Source: Xanthostigma xanthostigma | Taxonomy: Eukaryota > Arthropoda > Insecta > Raphidioptera > Raphidiidae | Assembly (NCBI GenBank): GCA_963575645.1 | Contig: OY754465.1 | Coordinates: forward strand, 29,957,501-30,021,500 | DNA: 64,000 bases | Direction of reading: 5' to 3' | Shown: one piece after another, positions 1 through 8,787 of the stretch | Position numbering within the stretch: the stretch's first letter is position 1 | Layout of the letters: the number at the start of each line of letters is the position of its first letter | Position numbers and translations under genes: made by a program | The notes under the pieces: model-generated | Seen by the model: only the letters and a program-made list of their open reading frames with translations | Database searches by the model: none | Told to the model about the DNA's origin: nothing

Positions 1-660
1 CTCATAAGAAAATGCAAACTGCATATTAAACATTATTTTAACGCAGACAAGCAGTTTTTACATGCTTTATGACAATTAGGGGCAAATGAGTCATTATAGG
101 CAAAATTGCTTTATTTCATGAGGGTAAGTCTATTTACACTATAACATTCAGGTTTGGATCATTCTCTCATAAAAAAATGCAAACTGCATATAAACCATTA
201 TTTTAACGCAGACAAGCAGTTTTTACATGGTTTACGACAATTAGGTGCAAATGAGTCCTTATAGGCGAAATTGCTTTATTTCATAAGGGTAAGTCTATTT
301 ACACTATAACATTCAGGTTTGGATCATTCTCTCATAAGAAAATGCAAACTGCATATTAACTATTATTTTATCGCATACAAGCAGTTTTTACAAGCTTTAT
401 GACAATTAGTTGCAAATGAGTCCTTATAGGCAAAATTGCTTTATTTCATTAGGGTAAGTCTATTTACACTATAACATTCAGGTTTGGATCATTCTCTCAT
501 AAAAAAATGCAAACTGCATATAAACTATTAATTTAACGCAGACAACCAGTTTTTACATGGTTTACGACAATTAGGTGCAAATGAGTCCTTATAGGCAAAA
601 TTGCTTTATTTCATGAGGGTAAGTCTATTTACACTATAACATTCAGGTTTAGATCATTCT

Positions 661-1648
661 CTCATAAGAAAATGCAAACTGCATATTTACTATCATTTTA
701 ACGCATACAAGCAGTTTTTACATGCTTTATGACAATTAGGTGCAAATGAGTCCTTATAGGTAAAATTGCTTTATTTTACAAGGGTAAGTCTATTTACACT
801 ATTACATTCAGGTTTGGATAATTCTCTCATAAGAAAATGCAAACTGCATATTAACCATTATTTTAACGCAGACAAGCAGTTTTTACATGCTTCACGACAA
901 TTGCGTGCAAATGATTCCTTATAGGCAAAATTGCTTTATTTTACAAAGGTAAGTATATTTTCACTATAACATTCAGGTTTGGATCATTCTCTCATAAGAA
1001 AATGCAAACTGCATATTAACCATTATTTTAACGCATACAAGCAGTTTTTACATGCTTTATGACAATTAGGGGCAAATGAGTCCTTATAGGCAAAATTGCT
1101 TTATTTCATGAAGGTAAGTCTATTTACACTATAACATTCAGGTTTGGATCATTCTCTCATAAGAAAATGGAAACTGCATATTAACCATTATTTTAACGCT
1201 GACAAGCAGTTTTTACATGCTTTATGACAATTAGGGGCAAATGAGTCCTTATAGGCAAAATTGCTTTATCTCATGAGGATAAGTCTATTTACACTATACC
1301 ATTCAGGTTTGGATCATTCTCTCAAGAAAATGCAAACTGCATATTCACCATTATTTTAACGCAGACAAGCAGTTTTTACATGCTTCACGACAATTGCGTG
1401 CAAATGAGTCCTTATAGGCAAAATTGCTTTATTTTACAAAGGTAAGTCTATTTACACTATAACATTCAGGTTTGGATCATTCTCTCATAAGAAAATTCAA
1501 ACTGCATATTAACCATTATTTAAACGCAGACAAGCAGTTATTTCATGCTTTACGACAATTAGGTGCAAGTGAGTCTTTATAGGCAAAATTGCTTTATTTC
1601 ATGAGGGTAAGTCTATTTACACTATAACATTCAGGTTTGGATCATTCT
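661..1648 (+). repeat. Higher-order repeat hexamer A-B-C-D-E-F, copy 1
   Basis: Six consecutive monomers carry recognisable private variants. A is preceded by gtttagatcat and has tttactatcatttt. B is preceded by ggataattc and has ttcacgacaattgcg. C has gcatacaag with aggggc. D has aatggaaactgc with gctgacaag. E again has ttcacgacaattgcg, often after ctatacc. F has aaaattcaaactgc with atttaaacgc. The same order recurs at 13619, 14608 (E missing), 17576, 25829 and 31108. The length here is 988 bp because the first bases of E have a 2-bp deletion. Confidence 0.85.
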
Positions 1649-2822
1649 CTCATAAGAAAATGCAAACTGCATATTTACTATCATTTTCACGCAGACAAGC
1701 AGTTTTTACATGCTTCACGACAATTGCGTGCAAATGAGTCCTTATAGGCTTAAAAGCTTTTTTTTACAAAGGTAAGTCTATTTACACTATAACATTCAGG
1801 TTTGGATCATTCTCTCATAAGAAAATGCAAACTGCATATTAACCATTATTTTAACGCATACAAGCAGTTTTTACATGCTTTATGAAAATTAGGGGCAAAT
1901 GAGTCCTTATAGGCAAAAGTGCTTTATTTCATGAAGGTAAGTGTATTTACACTATAACATTCAGGTTTGGATCATTCTCTCATAAGAAAATGCAAACTGC
2001 ATATTAACCATTATTTAAACGCAGACAAGCAGTTTTTACATGCTTTACGACAATTAGGTGCAAATGAGTCCTTATAGGCAAAATTGCTTTATTTCATGAG
2101 GGTAAGTCTATTTACACTATAACATTCAGGTTTAGATCATTCTCTAATAAGAAAATGCAAACTGCATATTAACCATTATTTTAACGCATACAAGCAGTTT
2201 TTACATGCTTTATGACAATTAGGGGCAAATGAGTCCTTATAGGCAAAATTGCTTTATTTCATGAAGGTAAGTGTATTTACACTATAACATTCAGGTTTGG
2301 ATCATTCTCTCATAAGAAAATGCAAACTGCATATTAACCATTATTTTAACGCATACAAGCAGTTTTTACATGCTTTATGACAATTAGGGGCAAATGAGTC
2401 CTTATAGGCAAAAGTGCTTTATTTCATGAAGGTAAGTCTATTTACACTATAACATTTAGGTTTGGATCATTTTCTCAAAAGATAATGCAAACTGATCATT
2501 TCCTATTATTTTCACGCAGACAAGCAGTATTTACATGCTTTATGCCAATTAGGTGCAAATGAGTCCTTATAAGCAAAATTGCTTTATTTCACAAAGGTAA
2601 GTCTACTTACACTATAACATTCAGGTTTGGATCATTCTCTCATTAGAAAATGCAAACTGCATATTTACTATCATTTTTACGCAGACAAGTAGTTTTTACA
2701 TGCTTCACGACAATTAGGTGCAAATGAGTCCTTAGAAGCAAAATTACTTTATTTTACAAAGGCAAGTCTATATACACTATAACATTCAGGTTTGGATCAT
2801 TCTCTCATAAGAAAATACAAAC

Positions 2823-2827
2823 TGCAC
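2823..2827. repeat. Target site duplication, left copy (TGCAC)
   Basis: The five bases tgcac immediately left of the LTR element are repeated at 7389-7393 on its right. Removing the element and one copy restores a normal satellite variant (aactgcacatttactatc), which also occurs uninterrupted near 16605 and 22547. A 5-bp duplication is typical of Ty3/Gypsy integrases (family knowledge). Confidence 0.95.
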
Positions 2828-3150
2828 TGTTTTAGATTGACGATTATGAGAAGAAAACGTTACTCTTGTTAGAAAGAAATATATTTTTATGATATAGACA
2901 GTTTTACAATAAATCAGTAAATAATTTTAAAGCAATATTACATTCTCTGTAGCTAAATCCTGAATGAATTCACCAAAAATATTTTTCTGTCAATTCCCAA
3001 AAACAGACGAGAAAAAATACTGTTTGCAATGCCCTCTAATTACTTACGTAAAGTAAATAGAGAACATTGCATAAAAACTAATAATTAATTATTAAACTAA
3101 AAATACGCAGTGTTCAAAATACTTTAAATTATTTTTTTAACTACAAAACA
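2828..3150 (-). repeat. 3' LTR of the Gypsy-like element
   Basis: A 323-bp direct repeat of 7066-7388. By eye the two copies match base for base. It starts with tgttttagattgacg and ends with ctacaaaaca on the + strand, giving the TG...CA ends of an LTR. It lies downstream of the ORF in element orientation, next to the polypurine tract. No clear TATA box or AATAAA on the element strand was recognised inside it. Confidence 0.97.
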
Positions 3151-3163
3151 TCTCCCTTTTTTT
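3151..3163 (-). other. Polypurine tract (plus-strand primer) of the LTR element
   Basis: On the element strand this reads aaaaaaagggaga directly against the 3' LTR, the position and composition of the RNase-H-resistant primer for plus-strand DNA synthesis in LTR retrotransposons. Confidence 0.85.
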
Positions 3164-3215
3164 GGAATAGACAGAAAACAATACAAAGAAAAATAAATGA
3201 AAAAAAAAACAAATT
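3164..3215 (-). other. Short 3' untranslated stretch of the LTR element
   Basis: About 50 AT-rich bases between the Gag-Pol stop codon and the polypurine tract. No env or other frame fits. An AATAAA hexamer on the element strand (3215-3220 on +) overlaps the stop codon. Whether it acts as a polyadenylation signal is unknown; use there would place the RNA end before the 3' LTR's R region. Confidence 0.6.
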
Positions 3216-6200
3216 TTATTCTTTTACAAAGCCACTTCGTAGTTTCATTCCTTCAGCTTGGACGACGTTTTGGTTCTGTTCAGTGGCTGAAGTTGGTATA
3301 AGTGAATTTCTATTTCTTCGTATCTGCCCTTGATCGGTTCTCAGCCAGTAGGAACGGGGTTGAGCTGCAGGACTTGTGACGATCCCGTATCGGTTGAGGT
3401 CGGTAATCCAGACACGATCACCGTTAGGAATCGATGGCAAATTTCGCGTGCGGTGTTGTTTATTAAAATATTCGCATTGTTTCTCTTTGATATTTAGCTG
3501 ATTTTCTTTCATCAAACTGAAGTTTTTCCATGCCGGTCGTAGCATTAAATCTGAAGTAGGAATATTTGTTCGTAAATTACGTCCCTTTGACATCTCGGCT
3601 GGACTAAATCCATATTCAAGTTTGGTCGTTCTGTAATGCAAAAGCCCTAGCGACGGATCTTCTGACTTTTTTAAAATTGATTTTGCAATTTTAACGGCTG
3701 ATTCTGCTTGTCCATTACTTCTTGGGTATTTAGGACTGCTTGTGATATGGGAAAATCCATATTTTTTTGCAAATTCAGCAAATTCATTATTTGCGAACTG
3801 CGGCCCGTTGTCACTTATTACGATCTCCGGTATTCCGTAACGAGCGAAGACAGGTTTTATTTTTCTTATTACGTGCGATGCGCTAGTTTTTTCTAGATAT
3901 AGTACTTCAATATATTTGGAGAAGTAGTCCTGTATCACTATAAAATCTTTGTTATCAAGGTGAAATAGATCCATTCCAACCTTTTGCCATGGGCCTTTTA
4001 AATTTTTGGTAGGTATCATTGGTTCCACGGGGTTTATTCTGTGCTCAATGCAGATAGCACATTTATTTACTAAATTTTGAATGTCTGAGTTAATATTCGG
4101 CCACCAAACCGTAGACTTTGCTAAACGTTGACATTTTATTATACCCATGTGACTTTCATGTATTCGCTCCAGTATATCCGCACGCAAATTTCTGGGAATG
4201 ACTATTTGGTTGCGTTTCAATAAAATTCCATGACACATGAAGAAATCATTTTTGAACATGCGATATCCTTCAATTTTATTATCGTTTTTTGGCCATCCCT
4301 TTCTCAAATAAGTAGCAATCCGCACGCACTCTTCATCCTGTCGTTGTTTTTCGCGAATCTCCTCTAAACGACTATCGGTGCAGTTGAAGTTTGCGATGAT
4401 AAGGTTGACATTCATCTCAGCTTCTTCTTGTAACAGTATATCTTCTGTTGAAGCTTTGCTGTTAGAAGTCGAGCGTGATAGTAAATCTGCGGTATAGAAA
4501 AATTTTCCGGGGGTATATTGAATCCTGTAGTCGTACTTCAACAAACGCATTCGAAATCTTTGTAATCTGGCCGACAACATGTCCAACGGTTTTGAAGAAA
4601 GTATAGCAGTCAACGGTTTATGGTCAGTGAGTAATGTGAAATGTTTTCCGATGATATACTCCGAAAATCTTTCGCAAGCCCATGTAAGCGCCAAGGCTTC
4701 TTTTTCGACTTGAGCATACCGTGTCTCTGGTTTACTCAATGATCTCGAGGCATATGCAACGTTTTTCCAGTCACCATCTTCTTGTCGCTGTTGAATTACT
4801 GCACCGAGACCAAAAGAAGAAGAATCTGCACCGATTCTTGTCTCCCTGTTTGCATCAAATACAGTTAAGATAGGTGATACAGAAAATAATTCTTTAATTT
4901 TAGTGAATGCATTTTCTTGCTCAGAACCCCAGGTCCATATTTTGTCCTTTTCTAGAAGTTCTCTGATTGGTTTGGATACGGTCGCAAGATGTGGTAAAAA
5001 TTTCAAATTGTAATTCACCATTCCGAGAAAACTTCTCACTTCGTTAATGTTTCTAGGTGGATTTAATTTAATGATGGCTTTAATTTTGTCAGGATCTGGG
5101 TGTACTCCATTTTCGCTTATTATATAGCCAAGAAATTTGACTGTTTTCTGCTTAAATTGACATTTTTGAAAATTCAAAGTGAGTCCTAAGTTTTGAATTC
5201 TTTGTAAAACCTGGTGTAAGTGTCGATCATGCTGTTCTTCATTTTCTCCGAAGATTAGTATATCATCCATATGGCAAACCATACCTGAAATGCCTTCTAA
5301 TAATTCTAACATAATTTTTTGAAATTTTTCTGGTGCTGAGGTGATTCCGAAGGGAAGGCGGTTGAAAACAAATCTTCCGATAGGGGTTATGAACGTAGTT
5401 AATTTTTTTGACTCCTCGGATAGAGGCACTTGCCAAAATCCAGACGATGCGTCAATTTTTGAAAATAATTTTGCTCCTCCCAATTGCGCAATTGTCTCAT
5501 CTACCGAAGGAAGTGGAAATTTTTCTCGCCGAATCGCTGTATTGAGATGAGTATAGTCGACACAAATTCGAATATTTTCGGTATTTTTCTTTGGTACGAC
5601 CACCATTCCAGAACACCAATCTGTAGGCTCATTTACGGGACTAATAACTCCTTCCTTAACCATTCGCTTCAATTCCTGGGTAACTTTGTCTCGCAGCGGA
5701 AAAGGAATTCGTCTCGGTACTGATACTGCATATGGCTGTATATCAGGTTTGATCGAAATAGCGTAATTTTTGTGTAATTTTCCCAGTCCTTGAAATAATT
5801 TGGAATACCGCCGTTTAATTTCGTCATTAAAATTTACAGTTACATTGTTAATCCAGTTTAACAATTTTAACGCGGATATAGCTGGACGACCCAATAAGGC
5901 GGCATTAATTTGATCGGACACGTAAATTTCTTGAGACGATGAATTATCATGCCATTTTATAGTAGTCTTAAATTTACCCAAAATGTTGATTGGGTTGTTT
6001 GTCGGGCCATGAAATTTTGTTCTATTAGACAACAGTTTGGGACAATTTGAAATTTTCTTGTACAGTGACATCGGAATTATGGTAGCATCAGCACCGCTGT
6101 CAATTTTGAAAACAATATTGGTACCATTAACTTCTATTGTAGTTTTCCAAAAATCTTCTTTACTGGAGACATTTCCAATAAACATGCTTTCTGATGTAGT

Positions 6201-6983
6201 ATCATCTTCTTCTTCTTGAACCGTATGTACGGAATTCTGTTGCTTACATACCAAAGAGAAATGACCTTTCTTTTTGCAATTGTTACAAATCTGATTACGA
6301 GCTGGACATTTAGATTTTCCATGTATTTCGTTTCTTCCACACCAATAGCATGTTTTGGTTTTCTCAGACGGCTTGTTATTTTTCCATCGAGAGACTAGGT
6401 CAACATTGACATCAGTAAGAGTTTGTGAATTTTGTCGCAAGTCTGCTTGTTGTTTTCTGACATCTTCGTGTTGTCTGCAAATAGATACGGCCTTTTCCAA
6501 CGTAAGCTCGCTGTTGAGTTGAAGTGTTTCTGATAAGCTGGCGTCCAAAATGCCAACGACGATTTTGTCGCGTATAAGTTCATTTTGCAATGTTTTAAAG
6601 TCACACGATTTGGCTAATTTATGCAAATCTGTGATGAATTCAGAGATAGTTTCGTCCTGTTTCTGCACTCTTCTATTGAACATCGCTCGTTCGTATATGA
6701 GATTAACTTTATTGATGAAATGGGACTCAAATTTTTTTAAGACAACGTCGATTTTCTTTTGATCAGAAGATGACAAGTTGAAGCTGTCGAAAATGTCTTC
6801 GGAGCGAGAACCCATGTAAAGCAGGAGGCTATTTACTTGTATTTCTTCAGGTTGGTTTAATAGCCCTGATGCGAGTGAATAACGTTGATACCGACGAATC
6901 CATTTAGACCATTCTTCATTTATAAACGAAAATTCCGATGGAGGTGGAGCCGAAAATAAGCTCCTCTCTGAACGTTCTTCCGG

Positions 6984-6986
<3 letters not shown>
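3216..6986 (-). CDS. Gag-Pol polyprotein of Ty3/Gypsy element (1256 aa, single frame)
   Basis: This encodes the capsid and all enzymes for retrotransposition. Gag spans residues 1 to about 260 and ends in two zinc knuckles: C213-X2-C-X5-H-X4-C227 and C234-X2-C-X4-H-X4-C247. The aspartic protease has DSGAD at 296-300. The RT (about 430-620) has D512 and an HMDD catalytic motif at 572-575. RNase H (about 715-835) has D721 and TDHKPL. The integrase has a zinc-binding H943/H946 with C976/C979, then D1006, D1059 and E1095, an exact D-35-E spacing. The C-terminal tail resembles that of chromodomain-less Gypsy integrases. No frameshift or stop separates Gag from Pol. The ATG at 6986 is the first Met and follows a long A run. 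Every catalytic motif looked for is present, so the frame appears functional. There is no env. Confidence 0.96.

Positions 6987-7018
<32 letters not shown>
6987..7018 (-). repeat. 32-base poly(A) tract directly before the Gag-Pol start codon
   Basis: On the element strand 32 consecutive A residues run straight into ATG. The upstream leader in this frame contains no stop back to the LTR edge but also no ATG, so 6986 remains the start. An A-rich leader is compatible with translation initiation, but a run this long is prone to replication slippage and sequencing error, so its exact length is uncertain. Confidence 0.9.
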
Positions 7019-7019
<1 letters not shown>

Positions 7020-7055
7020 TGTTACTATATGTAGGTTTAGTTTTAGCGTGAAACA

Positions 7056-7065
7056 CCTGACACCA
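7056..7065 (-). other. Primer binding site, probably for tRNA-Leu
   Basis: Immediately inside the 5' LTR the element strand reads TGGTGTCAGG, which is complementary to a tRNA 3' end of the form CCTGACACCA. The TGG start abutting the LTR is diagnostic of a primer binding site. TGTCAGG fits animal tRNA-Leu acceptor stems from general knowledge. Complementarity beyond ten bases is imperfect, so the tRNA identity is tentative. Confidence 0.8.
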
Positions 7066-7388
7066 TGTTTTAGATTGACGATTATGAGAAGAAAACGTTA
7101 CTCTTGTTAGAAAGAAATATATTTTTATGATATAGACAGTTTTACAATAAATCAGTAAATAATTTTAAAGCAATATTACATTCTCTGTAGCTAAATCCTG
7201 AATGAATTCACCAAAAATATTTTTCTGTCAATTCCCAAAAACAGACGAGAAAAAATACTGTTTGCAATGCCCTCTAATTACTTACGTAAAGTAAATAGAG
7301 AACATTGCATAAAAACTAATAATTAATTATTAAACTAAAAATACGCAGTGTTCAAAATACTTTAAATTATTTTTTTAACTACAAAACA
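7066..7388 (-). repeat. 5' LTR of the Gypsy-like element
   Basis: 323 bp, identical by eye to 2828-3150. It would carry the promoter for the genomic RNA, transcribed leftwards in window coordinates. No specific TATA box or initiator could be assigned with confidence. Confidence 0.97.
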
Positions 7389-7393
7389 TGCAC
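7389..7393. repeat. Target site duplication, right copy (TGCAC)
   Basis: Matches tgcac at 2823-2827, and the satellite continues in phase from 7394 (atttactatcat). Confidence 0.95.
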
Positions 7394-8669
7394 ATTTACT
7401 ATCATTTTAACGCAGACAAGCAGTTTTTACATGCTTTACGACAATTAGGTGCAAATTAGTCCTTATAGGCAAAATTGCTTTATTTCATGAAGGTAAGTCT
7501 ATTTACACTATAACATTCGGGTTTGGATCATTCTCTCATAAGAAAATGCAAACTGCATATTAACCTTTATTTTAACGCATACAAGCAGTTTTTACATGCT
7601 TTATGACAATTAGGGGCAAATGAGTCCTTATAGGCAAAATTGCTTTATTTCATTAAGGTAAGTCTATTTACACTATAACATTCAGGTTTGGATTATTTTC
7701 TCATAGGAAAATGCAAACTGCATATAAACCATTATTTTAACGCAGACAAGCAGTTTTTACATGGTTTACGACAATTAGGTGCAAATAAGTCCTTAAAGGC
7801 AAAATTGTTTTATTTTACAAAGGTAAGTCTACTTTCACTATAACATTCAGGTTTGGATCATTCTCTCATAAGAAAATGCAAACTGCATATTAAACATTAT
7901 TTAATCGCATACAAGCAGTTTTTACAAGCTTTATGACAATTAGTTGCAAATGAGTCCTTATAGGCAAAATTGCTTTATTTCATTAGGGTAAGTCTATTTA
8001 CACTATAACATTCAGGTTTGGATCATTCTCTCATAAAAAAATGCAAACTGCATATAAACCATTATTTTAACGCAGACAAGCAGTTTTTACATGGTTTACG
8101 ACAATTAGGTGCAAATGAGTCCTTATAGGCAAAATTGCTTTATTTCATGAGGGTAAGTCTATTTACACTATAACATTCAGGTTTGGATCATTCTCTCATA
8201 AGAAAATGCAAACTGTATATTAACTATTATTTTATCGCATACAAGCAGTTTTTACAAGCTTTATGACAATTAGTTGCAAATGAGTCCTTATAGGCAAAAT
8301 TGCTTTATTTCATTAGGGTAAGTCTATTTACACTATAACATTCAGGTTTGGATCATTCTCTCATAAGAAAATGCAAAAACTGCATATTTACTATCATTTT
8401 AACGCATACAAGCAGTTTTTACATGCTTTATGACAATTAGGGGCAAATGAGTCCTTATAGGCAAAATTGCTTTATTTCATGAAGGTAAGTCTATTTACAC
8501 TATAACATTCAGGTTTGGATCATTCTCTCATAAGAAAATGCAAACTGCATATTAACCATTATTTTAACGCAGACAAGCAGTTTTTACATGCTTCACGACA
8601 ATTGCGTGCAAATGAGTCCTTATAGGCAAAATTGCTTTATTTTACAAAGGTAAGTCTATTTACACTATA
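7389..8669 (+). repeat. 165-bp satellite array, segment 2 (about 8 monomers)
   Basis: The same monomer in the same orientation continues in phase between the two retrotransposons. It includes the variants tctcataggaaaatg (near 7700), tatcgcatacaag with acaagcttt (near 7910 and 8230) and a 2-bp-longer aatgcaaaaactgc (near 8370). The last monomer is interrupted after ctatttacactata by the LINE tail. No gene is present. Confidence 0.97.
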
Positions 8670-8685
8670 GTATAGTATAGTATAG
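8666..8685 (-). repeat. Pentanucleotide 3' tail of the LINE, (TATAG)4 on the + strand
   Basis: Four exact TATAG units are followed by TATAT, at the 3' end of the element as read on the minus strand. CR1- and L2-type elements commonly end in short tandem repeats instead of poly(A). The first unit's TATA overlaps TATA of the satellite target, so the exact junction is ambiguous by about four bases. Confidence 0.9.
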
Positions 8686-8787
8686 TATATTTTCATCTTA
8701 GTAGCTGTACATATTTTACAGATAAGAATTGTCAGTACAATAAAATACAAGAAAGATTTACAATTCTATTAATTAATATAGTTATAC
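8686..8787 (-). other. 3' untranslated region of the LINE
   Basis: About 100 AT-rich bases between the ORF2 stop and the pentanucleotide tail. In CR1-like elements this end is recognised by the element's own RT to start target-primed synthesis (family knowledge). No poly(A) signal on the element strand and no obvious stable hairpin was recognised. Confidence 0.75.

Larger units (their letters stand above)
1..2827 (+). repeat. 165-bp satellite array, segment 1 (about 17 monomers)
   Basis: Head-to-tail tandem monomers of 165 bp. The phase marker ctcataagaaaatgcaaact falls at 1, 166 (variant), 331, 496, 661, 826, 991 and 1156, an exact 165-bp step. The consensus is about 32% GC. The most constant part runs from cattcaggtttggatcat across the monomer joint into aaactgcatat. 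The more variable parts are the stretch after acatgct and the stretch before ggtaagt. A degenerate monomer lies at about 2461-2530, near the LTR-element insertion. The segment holds one full A-F hexamer (661-1648). No gene is visible; in-frame stops recur in every frame of the consensus. The function is unknown. The repeat type fits centromeric or pericentromeric heterochromatin by analogy only. Confidence 0.98.
2828..7388 (-). mobile_element. Complete Ty3/Gypsy LTR retrotransposon, Mag/SURL-like
   Basis: A 4561-bp element inserted in satellite. In its own (minus-strand) order it has a 5' LTR (7066-7388), a primer binding site abutting the LTR, a leader ending in a long A tract, one Gag-Pol frame (6986-3216), a polypurine tract and a 3' LTR (2828-3150). 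The LTRs begin TG and end CA, and a 5-bp target duplication flanks the element. The pol order is protease, RT, RNase H, integrase, which defines Ty3/Gypsy. There is no env frame after pol. Gag and Pol in one frame, paired zinc knuckles and a tRNA-Leu-like primer site suggest the Mag/SURL group, but that clade assignment is tentative without a tree. The lack of visible LTR divergence and the open frame suggest a very recent, possibly still competent copy. Confidence 0.96.

Noticed and set aside
3151..3215. Possible env gene that would make the LTR element an errantivirus
   Set aside because: Only 65 bases lie between the pol stop and the 3' LTR; no frame is available.
3708..6762. Several short open frames on + and in other - frames inside the LTR element
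   Set aside because: They overlap the long Gag-Pol frame, which has all expected motifs; they are antisense or off-frame shadows.
2828..7388. Host gene encoding a protease/RT protein
   Set aside because: Flanking LTRs, target duplication, primer site and polypurine tract show that it is a retrotransposon, not a domesticated gene.
8665..8690. Independent TATAG microsatellite
   Set aside because: It sits exactly at the 3' junction of the LINE and is better explained as the element's own tail.
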